Origin: Chrysaora quinquecirrha
Lineage: Eukaryota; Cnidaria; Scyphozoa; Semaeostomeae; Pelagiidae
Direction of reading: 5' to 3'
Assembly: GCA_014526335.1 (NCBI GenBank)
Contig: JACTAT010000014.1
Span: 2,534,840-2,598,839 of the forward strand
DNA length: 64,000 nt
Shown: positions 36,210-51,600 of the stretch, piece by piece
Layout: each line of letters opens with the position of its first letter
Numbering within the stretch: the stretch's first letter is position 1
Notes under the pieces: model-generated
Seen by the model: only the letters and a program-made list of their open reading frames with translations
Database searches by the model: none
What the model was told of the DNA's origin: nothing
Position numbers and translations under genes: made by a program

Positions 36210-36694
36210 TTTGGACGGAGAAACCAAAAATAAGAGGGCATCTTGAACATAGCTTGCTAAAACCTGTATATACCTATATATTGTAGAAAGTAATGTTGGT
36301 TACCAGAGTTTTAATTGTTGATAGTTTTCAAGCCGTGCTAGACAAGATTCAAAAGTGCGATAAAAAGTGGAAATTTTTGTACAATAGAGAGCATTATGGA
36401 TGATGCAATTACAATAAGCTTTTGAAAAAATACATGACTACCTAGTGTTTCTTTCTTTTTCCTTATTATAATGGCGAAAATAAAAACAACAATGTCTCAT
36501 ATTAATGTTCACATTTTGTGTTACTGTATGAATATAAATGTTGCAGCAAGTCTTTATGACTGCAGAACCAAAAGCTCTTTCATATTTAGTATGAAATCCA
36601 GCTTGATAAGTTCCAAACCTTTCAGAAGATCTACATTTCAGGACCCCTGTTAATAGTTAAGGCTAAAAACAGCAAAATAAAATGCACTTGGTAC

Positions 36695-37115
36695 AGAATT
36701 GCAAAGTTGTGAGAAACAGCAGAAACATCTCTGGACATACTAAAGCTTTTTTCGTCTGACACTCCTCAGAGTACATACAGTTGACATCCGCTATCTCGAA
36801 CTCTCAAGGGAAACTGGAATTTGTTCGAGATAGCGAATGTTCGAAATAACGGATGCCCCATATAAATATAAAAATGGGAAATCGAAAATGGTTCGAGACA
36901 GCGAATGTTCGAGATAACGGGGTTCGATATAGCGGATGATTTTTCTATACAAACCCTTATACCAAAACAAGGGAAAATGGAAAATCGTTCGAGATAGCGG
37001 GCAGTCGAGATAGCGGATGTCAACTGTATATCAAATGTAAGAAACAGACTGAAACAATTGAATAAGTTGGAGTTTATACCCAGACGCAGATCAAAATGCA
37101 CCGATCAGAAAGTGA
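36695..37115. mobile_element. Foldback MITE interrupted by a Tigger-like MITE
   Basis: The left arm (to 'gacactcctcagagtaca') and the right part ('gtaagaaacagactgaaacaattg ... cagatcaaaatgcaccgatcag') are contiguous in other copies but are split here by the element at 36778-37026. Confidence 0.75.
36778..37026. mobile_element. Tigger/pogo-like MITE, 249 bp, TA target duplication
   Basis: The ends are inverted repeats CAGTTGACATCCGCTATCTC and its complement, flanked by TA on both sides. The inside has repeated 'tcgagatagcg' words. A 577-bp sister copy is at 50877-51453. CAG ends and TA duplications fit the pogo/Tigger branch of Tc1/mariner. Confidence 0.85.
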
Positions 37116-37432
37116 AGCGGTATTCGCCTTGTTTGTCAAACACAAAAAATTTGCAGGATCTTCCCGCTGCATAGCCTGCGCGCAGCCTCTAACTCTCCTT
37201 TACGAAAGAAGAGTTTGAGGCTCCATGCAGGCTACCCGCTGTATCCTTGTGCAGTTTGGCTAAGTCATAAAACAATGCTCATCAAAGTTTTCTGCTTGTA
37301 TCAAGCAAAGAACGTATGATATGAAAAAGCATTGCATTAAACATTCTGCTTTTTTGCTTGTTGACTCATCAATTTTTCGTCTTGTTTGGGGTTGGTTCTT
37401 AATATGGTTCATAAAAAATGCCTGTATAGGTA

Positions 37433-39571
37433 TTATATCGACATTAATACCAGGGTATTGAAAGGATACTCTCCTCCAGGAACAAGCTAAAGATAAGGAA
37501 GGCAAAAAAGCATGAAAAAGAGAAAAATACCATTAGTTGGGTAAAAGACAAGGCATAAAGAAGTAATAGAGTTATGATACAGTATACTAAAATGCAAGCA
37601 GTGGCATACCCAAGGGGGGAATAGGGGGGTCCACACCCCCACTTTTCTAAAAAATGGTCCTCGTAATTTGCCCAAAAATGTTTTACAACTCATGGGGGGG
37701 TCTGAAGGTTTGAAGGGCGTGGTCTGAAAAAATTTTTCCAAGATGCCCCACTACTTTACACCTGAATACACCGCTGAATGCAAGGACAGCATGAAGCATT
37801 AAATCATAGTAGCAAATCTTACCATTGTCACATTATTCCCATTTAGCAAGATTTGATCAAGTCTTGTCACTCTTCTCCCTTCTTGTGTAGTTTGCCTATA
37901 CAAAAAAATGGACAGATTCGAGTTAGTTGACTAAAACAAAATAAAAAGCCAACTTAGTGGAAAAAGTGATGAAGGTGAAGTGGTGTATTTAGTGCAAGTC
38001 ACTAGATGCTGTGGTATTGTGGTGTAATCCAGCTGGCTTGTGGTGTCAGAAGCTGAGTGTGGTCAGGGTTCAAGCCCAGCCACAGTAGCAAAACAGCCAG
38101 GGTTAAGGTCTCAACTAGTTAACCTACTACTTAGATCCTAGCGACTGGCGCTTAAACACCATTTCACCTTCACCTTCACTAGGATATCAGAAGTAGGTTA
38201 ACTAATTGAGACCTCAACCCTGGTTGTGACGCTGCCGTAGCTGAGGCGAAAATGGAGGCAGCATTAATCAATAGTCAACCTTTAACATCAAAATCTCAAC
38301 AAAGGTCAGTTCAGCACTGTGAAGTCAATAAAGACAAAATCTACTTACACTTCAATAACATCTTCTAGTACCATGTCTGGTTGTTGAATTAAGGTCTGAA
38401 CTGTAGTACTTCTAAAGTTCAAAACATCTACCCCCACCCCCTTCCCCCTGAGACTAACAAACTGATCATGTGAGTCTTGAAGAAAAACAATAGCCTGGAC
38501 TCTATTTTGACAATAGAACAATTGATCTCTTCCTTCTTTTAATAAGAAGTCAGTACTAATTGGTGTATTTTCTGACATGTCATTAATCTAGAATTCAACC
38601 TGGCCCACAAAAGATTGCAGCCCCACACTGCAGAGTGTGGCACTTGCACACAAGTTTTTCAGTAGTAAAATAGGGTTAAACCAACTCGCCCCACTTTAAG
38701 GTCAACTCACCCCATTTTTAAGGTAAACTCACCCCACCTTCAAAGTCAATGTGCCCCATCTCAAAAATAAACTCACCCCAACTAAACTATAAATGCTTAA
38801 AGTTGGTGAATCTCCTTTTATCACACTGATACTGTAGATTCACTCAATTTTATCGTTTTCTATCATTTAGGCTATTTAATCATGGGGCAAGTTGACTTGA
38901 CAGATGGGGCGAGTTGTATGAACACGTGGGGCAATATGACTTGAAAGAGGTCCGGTCCGACTTGACCATGTTAAGGCAGGAAGAGTTGGTAGTGGGGCGA
39001 GTGGACCTGTTACTTTATTTGAAAGGATACTGACAAAATCATCAAATCCAAGCAATGTGCCAACGATTTCTCTGTCTGTTTTCATGATTATATGAATCCT
39101 TGAGCCAATGCATTTGTCAACAAGCTCTTGTGTACCATAAAAAAGGACATTGAGTTAAATTCAATTATCATGTAGCAAAGCTGTTTTGCAGGCAAAGCAT
39201 GCTAATTGTAATTGTAATTGATAATAAAAGACTCAGTAGTTTCTATACTGTAAAAAGTAATAAAGCATTTGTTTCGTAAGGCAAATTTTACAGTTATAGT
39301 GGGTATAGGGCAAGATATGTCAGCATCCTGTACTAAATTGTTGACTTCTGAAAAACAGCATTTTCGATTTATTTTCCTCCACTTTAGGCCCATTTAGTTT
39401 GACTGAAAAATTGGGGACCAGGTGAGAGAGAATATTGAATTTCCTCCCCGAGAAATGACTTCAAAAACTTCATCATGTCTTTATTACACATTCTACTAAA
39501 TTCTTTACCTAAGGAACGATTTCATCAAAATTATACTCACCGAGAGGAAGCAGTTGAGTTGGGGCCGCCAT
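37433..39571 (-). CDS. LSM5: LSM5, U6 snRNA-associated Sm-like protein, 5 exons, 93 aa
   Basis: A subunit of the LSM2-8 ring on U6 snRNA (splicing) and the LSM1-7 ring (mRNA decay). Exons on the minus strand: 39571-39541, 39126-39031, 38376-38349, 37895-37823, 37486-37433; all phases agree. It begins MAAPTQLLPLELVDKCIGSR. The Sm1 motif reads IIMKTDREIVGTLLGFDDFV (in NMVLEDV the first residue is created across the exon 2-3 junction). The Sm2 part reads RLDQILLNGNNVTMLVPGG. The human protein ends shortly after VPGGEGPEV; here the tail is EYPFNTLVLMSI. Introns carry SINE and low-complexity sequence. Confidence 0.95.
37970..38245. mobile_element. Two head-to-tail opposed SINE copies in an LSM5 intron
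   Basis: About 38010-38175 is a plus-strand copy: 'gtggtattgtggtgtaatccagctg' (A-box-like), 'agggttcaagcccagcca' (B box) and the tail 'ttcaccttcacctt'. It is flanked by minus-strand pieces at 37970-38010 and 38176-38240 ('ggatatcagaagtaggttaactaattgagacc'). Confidence 0.7.
38690..39010. repeat. Degenerate 'aactcaccccac' repeat in LSM5 intron 2
   Basis: Short imperfect units ('caactcgccccac', 'aactcaccccattt', 'ggggcaagttgactt') occur in both orientations around an AT-rich centre, giving an imperfect inverted layout. No coding signal. Confidence 0.45.
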
Positions 39572-40077
39572 TGCTGATTTTAAATTTTTTAGGAAACCAT
39601 GTGTATGATATTAATACTTTATGTAAACAGTCTCCAATTGATGACGTCACTCTTTAGCTGCTGTTGTTGCTGCCATTGTGATGCCTTGCGCATTTTTCTT
39701 TTCTTATAAGAGCAATCTTTATAAGAAACACCGGGCTGAAATTTGTGTCAGAATTTTTGCTATCTCCAAAACTATTTGAGAAAAACACAAGAAAAGTCCA
39801 CCAGCGCGAAGCCCTTGCCTGAAAACATATTTTTAACGTGTTTTTGAGAAGGGTATGGGGTGATAAATTGGTGAAAAAGCACTTCAAAGCAAGAAACAGG
39901 CAAGCTGACATCCAAGCCAAGTGTTCTTATAAGCAAAAAAAGCATGTAGTTGATGATCAATTGCACAGAAAAAAACCAGAATTCATCAAATAAGACACAA
40001 CACATTTATTTTTGTTTTTCTTGGACAACAGATAATAAAATTAATTCTAATAGACTAATTTATACATTCATTTCAGT
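39572..40077. other. Intergenic between LSM5 and SEC61B, contains a TIR-like element
   Basis: About 39690-39945 begins 'gcatttttcttttcttataag' and ends 'ttcttataagcaaaaaaagcatg', an inverted pair of the ACACGC/TATAAG type. TTTATT at 40005-40010 is AATAAA on the minus strand, 68 bp past the SEC61B stop, and is its likely poly(A) signal. Confidence 0.5.
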
Positions 40078-42365
<2,288 letters not shown>

Positions 42366-42695
42366 TTTTCTGTTGTCCTTGAAAGAATCCTAAAAATATT
42401 TTATAACTTCTTGTTACAGAAAAATATGAGCAAAGGAAGTTGTGATGGAAGAAAAGAAATTCTTCTTGCTTGTTACCCACAATACCTTTTGTTTTGAAAA
42501 GCTGACGTATCCCATCAAATCGAGGCTTTCCTCGGAAAGAGACTGGCTCATTCATGAAACCGAGGCCAAATGTAAATGGCTTCGAAAAGTAAGAAAATTT
42601 TCATCAGATGAGTTTCATTTTTTGATTAACTTTTAGTCTTTTATATATTTAAAGATTCATTCAGGTATCCGTGGAGCAGAATTTAAGACGTTGAA
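42366..42695. promoter_or_regulatory. Bidirectional promoter region, SEC61B and coiled-coil gene
   Basis: The start codons of the two genes lie 330 bp apart on opposite strands with no other gene between them. No TATA box stands out. The minus frame at 42340-42555 (MNEPVSFRGK...) runs through SEC61B's 5'UTR into its first donor site and is not a separate gene. Confidence 0.55.
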
Positions 42696-45600
42696 ATGTC
42701 CTTTCTTTCCAAATTTCGAGGTGGTCAGGATAAAGGGAAAGTAAGTATAAGCGGGAATAATAAATAAATATTACACGAAAAAAAGTTCAGAAATTCCTAC
42801 ACTTAGGTACTAGCCTTTTTAAAGTCAAAAGATCTTTAACTTTTTCTCACTTCATTTATTTTTCATTAAATTCTAGGCTTCCAAGAAAGAATGGACACCT
42901 CCGAAAATTCCACTTGCAGATGATCCATTACCTGATCATAAAGAACCTGCCAGCGCAAGTGCACCTCTTGAGTCAGCCTCAAGCCATATGTCAGCAGAAA
43001 TAAGAGATTCATTTGGAAGAAAACCTTCTATTTCTGAAATGGAGAACAAGGAAAATTCAGCTATGACTAAAGAAGATGGTAAAATTTGTACAGATTATTT
43101 GTTTTATCAGCAAAATGTTTTGCTTCATATTAAAGACACATACTACTATGCTAGTTTCATGCCAGACTGCTAACTTTGTCTCTCGCTCGGTATCAGGTAG
43201 ATTCGCCCAACTGCCATCATTTCACCCAACTTCCTTTTCGCCCAAGCTGGTCTTTTTGCCCAACTAAATTACTTGCTATTTATCACTTTTTTTATCCCTA
43301 AAACAGTCACCAAGTTGATGATCGGGGGCTAGGGCAGAGCCCCCAATGTCATCAATCAAATAATGGGTAAACTACAAGAAAGAAGTTATCTGTGTCATTT
43401 CAGGTTGTGCTAAACAACCATGATGGGTTGGGCAAAACGTCTTAACAGGTTGGGCGAAAAGGAAGTTGGGCAAATCGGTGATTGGGCAAAACGTCTTGAA
43501 AGCTCTTGCTCCAAATTTATTTGGAGCGAAAGCGAGCAAAAGAACTCTAGGAGCACCCATGGTGCATTCCGTTTTACGGACACCCCGGAGAATACGCCAA
43601 CCAAATTTGACTTCATACCAAAAGAAACAATATATATATTGTTTTATAATTAAAATAATTGTCTAGGCTATTGTTTTTTTGAAAGATCCACGCCAGTACG
43701 CCAAAATAGAGTTTCAGACTCCACGTCAGAGATCTTCGGCGTAGGCTACATTGAATAATAAGAATGAGACCATAAGGAAACGATAGAGCAGCTTAATTAT
43801 GATGTTGCAAATAGACTATCCAAATTTTTAGTTACCTGATCAGTAAGTTGAACTTCATTAGGACCATGGACCAACAATGTTCTTCCACTGTTTTTCAGAT
43901 CCTGAAACTTCACAAACTGGCCTACATTCTGCCAGAGGAGGAGGAATAAGCCAGTTTTCCTTTATAATGGGAGGTAAATGTTTTTCTTTTACGGCTGATG
44001 CAATTTAAATGACTATGCTTTACGTTTCATTTTTGATTTGTAGTCAACAATACTCAAAATATTTTTCTTTTGCCTCTGCAGACTCCACCACTAAATCTGA
44101 TGAGGCAGGTTGGTCAAGTGGTGTCCAAAAGAAGTCTGCATTTTCCTTCATCTCAGGTAATATTTTGTCAAAATTGGTGAGATATTTGTCGATTTGAATT
44201 GAGTTAATTCCTATGAATTATCTTGGTTTTGCTGAATTTCACACTTTTTGAACATGTTGTTAGCCAACATGTTGCCTGAAAATGCACCAACACTGGTACT
44301 GTTTGCCATACCATCACAAAATTTAAAATCTTTGGGGGGATTGCTGATGTCATCTATAAATGATCTTTTGCAAATGTTGCCTTGTCTAGAATAGCTAAGC
44401 TGCATGTTTATTACTCCTTGTCTATATTCACAATTAAGATGTCCAACTCAGAATGGCATTATAATGAGGGATGCAGTTGTCTATGCAAATCTGGTGCAGG
44501 AACATACAAGATATCATAAGCAATAATAGCAGCAGATAAAGATTGGTTTCAATTGCTTTAAATTAATTCTGGAATACCCAAAGTGCTGATGGGTGCAAAC
44601 CTTGCAAAAAAGTGTGGTTAACATGTTGCCTGAAAATATGCCAACATGTTCATACTGTTTGTCATACCACCATCGCAACATTTAAGTTGTTTTAAGCTGC
44701 CGACGTCATCTATAATTGAACAAGCAGGGGAATTATGCTGTTTCATGTTTGTTGCTCACTCTTGAAATAAGCAAAGAAGTTAAAATCAATGTCCAAGATT
44801 GGTTACAATTTCTTTAAGCGAATTCTGGAATACATATAACTCTAAATCACTCCTACCGACTCTTTCTCTGGATCGAAAATCATTAAAGCTCTGGAGAACT
44901 TTTTGCGACTCTTTACCCGCAGGTCGCGTTCGAGATAACTTTCAAAATCGGCAATGTTGGGCCAACATTGTTTGTTTGTTTGGTACAACAGTGTTGTACC
45001 AAGTTGGCGAGATATAGCAAACCGTACCAACACGTCAATTTTACTCAAATTCATGAAAATGTTGGCCGATATTTTTTAACATGTTTAAAACTGTTTTCCA
45101 ATATTTTTCATGAACAAAATGTTGTTTGCTAGGCCAAAAATCACAGCAAACGGTGCCAACTTGATGGCCAAGAATTTTTTGCAGCTATGTTGGCAAACAT
45201 CTTAGCACCGTTTGCACCCAGCTTATCTCTGGTCTTAATTACACTTCCACCTTTTAGATACATCAAAGGATCGTCTGTCAGCACTAAGCTCAGAAGAAAA
45301 TCCGAGAAATCAAATTAGCAAGCAAGTAGAAAGTTCTAAAGTAGCAGCAGTTCCGTTGGTTGCTATGCTGAAAGAAGCTACGCCAAAAAGAAAAGAAGAA
45401 AGTTCTTAGGCCTGGTTATGGAAACATCGGTGGACCTCCTAGTGAAATGTAAGAGTCTCCTTTGTGAAGTATTCCCTCGTACGATAATTTCTTTCTACAA
45501 TATTTTCTTTCTAAAATATTTTGGAAGCATTATATTTCCTTTGTACAATATTTCCGTTGCACAATATTTCCGTTGTGCAATATTTCCTTTGTGCATTAAT

Positions 45601-48600
45601 TCCGTTCTACAATATTTCCCATCTACAATATTTCCATTGTACAATATTTCCGTTGTACAATATTTCCTTTGTACAATATTTCCTTATAGGATATTTCCGT
45701 TGTACACTATTTTCTTTGTGCAATATTTCCATTATAGGATATTTCCGTTGTACAATATTGTCTTTGTACAATATTTCTGTTGCACAATATTTCCGTTATG
45801 TTATATTCCGATGTACAATATTCCCTTTGCACAATATTTCCGTTTTAGGATCAGAGTCAGTAAAAAGTTACGGTCACACGGTCATTGACCGGAGGAAGGT
45901 CCATTAGAACAATAGAAAATATTTTGTCACACCCAAAACACGCCTAATTTTCATTGTTAAGTGAGGAAGGTTTCCAGCCAGGGGTATTTTTGTCTGGAGG
46001 AAGGTTGAACACTTTTCTGGACTCTGTTTAGGATATTTCCGTTGTACAGTATTTCCTTTGTGCAATATTTCCTATATTGTATTGATTTTCGTATTGTATA
46101 TTCAGTCTTGTTACGGTAACATGCATATTTCCTTTCTTCAGCTACCAGAAAGAACAAAGGTCTTCTTCAACAAGCTCAGCTTCTGAAACTAGAAGTGAAG
46201 GTAAACTGGCTCTATTTTATGTTCTACTGTAATGCACACATTTCTCTTTTTCGGCCTAGTTTTACCTCCATTCAGGCACTGCTGCATTTATCCCTTGCAT
46301 ATGCCCATCCTTCTTCTTCTTCTTCAGCGTTAAGCCTTTCTGCTGTATAATCTCTTCCTTTAATCTTTTTCTCCTTCTTCAATCTCTCACACTTGTATCT
46401 TTCTTTCTGTTATTCGTTTGGATTTCGTATTTCAGCTTTGTTGAGCCTTATTCATCACCATGCATATTTATATACTACATACTTGTCATGAATGGCACTA
46501 GTATAGATTTTTCCCCAAGTGACATAGCACATCAGATAGGATTCGAAAAGCACTGCATGATCAGAGAGCCAACGACGTTTCCACTGAGCTATAGAGCGCA
46601 ATGAAAGCGCCGAGTAACTCTCCAAGTCATACAGCCCAAGACTGCCCTTCCGTTTGTCATTTTTGTATTTCGCCTATGTTTAGCCTTCTTCAGTACCATT
46701 CATATTCATTTATTCATTCATTCATTCATTCATTCATTCATTCATTCATTCATTAACGCCACTAGGGTAGATTGTTTCTCTTGTGGCATACCACAATAGA
46801 TGGACTCGCACCTGGACTGTATGACTAGAGAGCCAACGACGTTTCCACCGAGCTATAGAGCTAATGAAATCACCAAGTAATTCTCCGCATCATACAACCC
46901 AAGGCTCTCCTTCCGTTTGTCTTGAATGGCGAACGCTAGGATAGATTTTTCCAAAATGGCATACCGCAGTAGATGAGATTCGAACCTGGACTGCATGACC
47001 AGAGAGCCAACGACGTTTCCACCGAGCCATAGAGCTCATGAAATTTCCGAGTAACTCTTCAAGTCATACAGCCCAAGGCTCCAACACTAACCCCTATCCG
47101 ATATGAAAACCAAGACACTCAAAAAGCTATCCGGTATTGTGTTAACGGGGTCATAGTTAAACGGGGCCTGTCTTCATGCTATGAACATTAATAAGCTCCT
47201 CCATTATTTTATTTGCTTTCTATTGATAGGTTTTGCAGATGAAGATATCAAAGAAGACTCAAGCCAAACATCATCTCTTTCTGATGGAAGTTTGCTTCCA
47301 AGATCTAGCGAAGACATGACGAAAAATAAAGACACAGCGTTTGCATTTATTTCAGACGGTAGCAGGAAAAACGATGCTGATGATGATGAACCCAAAAGTT
47401 TTGATATTGGAGAAATCAAAGCAGAGATGAAATTGTCGTCAAAGGACCTGGAAGCAGGGATTGGTGGAAGAACTGATATAGTAACAGACCAAGGAAATGA
47501 AATGAACGATGAAATTGATGATAGTGATGGAGTAAATGTAAGTGATGGTAAAGAGGCTGAATCTACGTCACTGGTTGACGAAGAAAATATAGAAAATGCA
47601 GAAAATGCAACCACAGTTGTGAGTATTGACACTCCACGAGAATCTTATGAACTTTCTAATGACGAGGAAGGTTTTGTTGAAGAGGAGATGTCCCGGAGAG
47701 ACCATCATTGGCTAAAGACGTGGATAGCGAGAGAGATACAACTAAGCATGATGATGATATAATAAATATTAGTGACCAAAACGAACCAGGGACATCTGAA
47801 CAAAGGGATAACGAGGAACATGAAGATAACTATGTTCCAGTAGATATTTTGAGTGATTTGAAGGAAATTCTGACAGAAAGCAGTAGGATTGAATCGTCTT
47901 TAGAGGTTTCTTACGAGCTGAGTTTAGATCAGGATGAGAAAACAGAAATTTATCTTGAAACTCTGGAGTCAAGGGAAAAGTCACTGAGGTATTTTCTGTG
48001 TATTTCGGTAAAATTACTATTTTTGCTTTTTTATCTCAGACACTGAAGGCAACCATTTTTAGGGCATGTTCTTCTAAACCAATTCTTTTTCGGTAGCCTT
48101 CCTTTTTCGGTATGTGTGTTTTTCGAAGCCCTCCTGCTGAAAACGGCAGGTTTTGGAGTTCTCAAAATTCTTCTGCCATCAAAAGCAGAAAGTTTCCGAG
48201 ACTTTTGAGAGATTTTCGGTTTGAAGTACAAACAAGACTTTACAATGTCACAAGTTGCCAGGAGTCATTCCAGGAAAGGGTCTGGAAATGATATAAAGAA
48301 GAATTTTGGCGCGAAATTTTCCTGATTTCCAAAATTCCTATTTTTTGGAAGTCATGGATTCTGTTTTCGAAATTCCGAGGGTTTTAATGTTTAGGAGCTT
48401 TCCGGGGCACACATCCTTAGGCACTGGGCAAATGAAGTAAACATTTCAATCAAATTTTGCTGTGTTCACTGCCGAGTGGCCAAATGAACTGAACATAGCA
48501 CCAAACAAATTTTGTTCAGCAAACGTTTTTACCCCGATCAAACATTCAATGAACAATGTTCAGTAACCGAACAAGGTGGCCAAATGAACGGAGTTTTGAC

Positions 48601-51600
48601 TGAACTTCAATTTTCGACGATTTTCAGTGAAATGTTCAGTTCATTTGACCGGGGTCTTAATGTCAATTTTTTAAAAAGACATGCAAGAGAGATTTACCGT
48701 GGCGCCGCACATAAGGCTGAGGTGTGCCTGCTGGTAAAACATTAGAAATGATGGGCTTAGGCTGTGGTCAACGGTCAAGCACCTGATTTTGCTGATACTT
48801 CCTCATCCCCCCCATCCCTCCAGGGTTCCTAATTTCTGTATTTTTTCCGTGTGTATTCTTGATAAAGTACCCTTTCGTCACATCAAGACATTTTGTAGTA
48901 AATTATTATCAAAGACAACGAGTTAACCTTGTTTGCTTTTTCTAGAGACCAGCTCAGTAGCCTGAAGAACACACAGCTCGAGACACTGCAGAACATAAAA
49001 AATCATTCAATTCGAAGCAGATTGTCAGTGAACAGATCAAAGAATTACAAGAGGAACAGAGTAATGCAGTTTCAAAAGATGATTTTGCGCTTGCTGAGAA
49101 AATAAACCAGCGAATTGATCAAAAGCAAAATGAACTCGAAAATCTGAAATTCAAGCATCCATTACTGGACGAAAAGGTATATTCATGCAATTCAATTCAA
49201 TTTGCGCAAATATAATTCAGTTAAATTCAACTCAATTCAACTTATGCAAAGGTAATTCAGTTTAATTCAATTCAATTCAGTTCGATTCATTTCGATTTGT
49301 TCGGTTCAAGATCATTTGTAAAGGCGGGTTTCCATTTGTGCAAATTTGGTCGTGCGGCCCGTGTGACCGCCCAAAAGCAATCGCACGTATAATTTCCACC
49401 TCTGTGAAGCTGTTCATCCCAAATGGTCGAAGCCCTTATTAAATCGTGAACGTTGAATGCTCATAAATTGAATAATACGAGCGCTAGGATAGTGGTCCTT
49501 GCACCGAGACCTAATTTTGGCTGCTTAATACGAATTTGGTATCGAAAACTCTGTATGTCATAACTGTGCACGTTTCTAATCGTAGTTGTTAGTTGAAAAG
49601 GTCTGATTCTTCTGCTTCTGCAGTTGAGGGAACAAGCGGCCTCCAGATCATACAAACGCTTGCCAAGACAAACGGACATTCATTCATTTTTTCGATCGTG
49701 GCTAATATTATGGGGGTGTTTATTTTACTTTCCCTAAATATTCGTTGAAGAAGCGATTGTTTTCATTGCCGTTCAAGCTCTACAATACTTTTGCGATGAA
49801 TTGGAAATAATGTTGTATATTTTCATGAAAAATTGGTGAAAAGTGGACACCCTCGAGAGGTGTTCGGATGATCGAGAATGCACTGTACCTCAATTTAGTA
49901 ATAGTATTTCTCAAAGTTTCCTTTGATTTCTGGACCTTTAATTATAAGTCAGGAACCGTAAGGCTGGCTGTTTGTTCTATGTTATCCTTTATGGATCATT
50001 ACAACCTACCACAAGAAACGCTATCCTGACCTAAAATAACTGCTGTAAATATTTGTGAATAAGAAAGCAAAATTCAATTCTTGGAAGGGATTAATAAGAC
50101 TCAGTGAAGAAATGTCTACGAAGCTCTTGTCTCACAACGTTCATCCAGACCCGTCTAGACTAATCATTACTTTTCTAGACTAATCTAGACTTATCTAGAC
50201 TAACCTAGACTTATCTAGACTAATCTAGACTAACCTAGAGTAAGCTAACTACTCTGTGACCGTTTTGAGGCATCTCTCAGATTTCCCATTTTCACTTTGC
50301 AGATAATACAACTAGTTGACCAATGCAATGAATGTTTGAAAAACCAGATGCAGGAATGCTCGTATCTGCAAAATCAATTTCAAGACATCATAAAGTCGGA
50401 AGAAGAAAACCTAAAGAAGCATGTAAATCAAAGTGACACCAGCGAATATAAAGCACGACTAAAGATAAACGAAGATAAAGCAAAACTTGACAGAGAGATG
50501 GGGCATATTAGTCTTGACAAGGAGCATTTGAAAAAAGTGAAACACAGCTGGATGAAGAAATCCACGAAAGAACTAAAACATACGAAGATGACAAGAATCA
50601 ACTTTTGGACCAAAGACGTGAGATTCTGGTATGTTATGCATCAACCTGTATAACTAAATAACTACGCTCTTGCTGTAAGAACAATTTATAAGAACACAAA
50701 CTTGGATTAAGGCTGGCCTTTTCATAAGCCCTAAGAAGATCAGCTTAATGTGAAAGTAGCACAGTTAGCTTGAATGTAAAAAGCAAGCGAACAAATAAAT
50801 AGACAAGCATACTGCATTTTTTAAACAAATTTAATACCATCGCTGACATTAGCTGTAAAATATTACTGTCTAAGTACAGTTGACATCCGCTATCTCGAAC
50901 TCTCAAGGGAAACTGTAACTTGTTCGAGATAGCGAATGTTCGAAATAACGGATGCCCCATATAAATATAAAAAATCATAGTTTTTAAGTCAGAAAAAGAA
51001 CCTCTATTAACATATAGGGTTACTGATCCCAAATTTCATCAAACAAGTCTGGTATTTTTTACATAGGAGTCAAAGCTCATCCGCTTTCATCCCTACTATT
51101 GGTGAAATTGAGATAATGGCGATGCAGCACATCTCGAAAGAGAACAGCTTCATCTATTGTATACATGGGCAGCTGCTGCCATTCCCGCTCCGCAAGGCGA
51201 ACTTATACATATTTTCAGCCTGTCTCTTTATCCAATTCAGCAGAAAATTTGGCAAAGTTCGAGATAAAGAGCAGGTTTTCCTCCATGGGAAATCAAAAAT
51301 GGTTCGAGATAGCGAATGTTCGAGGTCACGGGGTTCGAGATAGCGGATGATTTTTCTATACAAGCCCTTATACCAAAACGAGGGGAAATGGAAAATCGTT
51401 CGAGATAGCGAATGTTCGAGATAGCGGGCAGTCGAGATAGCGGATGTCAACTGTAACCGAGGAATTCGAATTTCTGAGCAATATAAATTAGAAGAAGCTT
51501 GATTGAGGCTTGGTTCTTGATTGTATAACTAATTTTTCAGATTCATGTCTTTAAATGTTATTCAAAATTACGATAAACTGTGGAAAAGTCGTAGGGCATA

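Noticed and set aside
39654..40005. Minus-strand ORFs upstream of LSM5
   Set aside because: They lie in a TIR-type repeat, and LSM5's own start at 39571 is well supported.
45418..45907. Two overlapping long frames rich in Phe, Tyr and Ile
   Set aside because: They are translations of the 'caatatttccgttgta' minisatellite.
46490..47065. Functional tRNA genes
   Set aside because: A- and B-box-like words are present, but no paired acceptor stem is visible and copies have SINE-like flanks.
50877..51453. Autonomous Tigger transposase
   Set aside because: The inner frames are short and lack CENP-B-type or DDE motifs, so this is a non-autonomous element.
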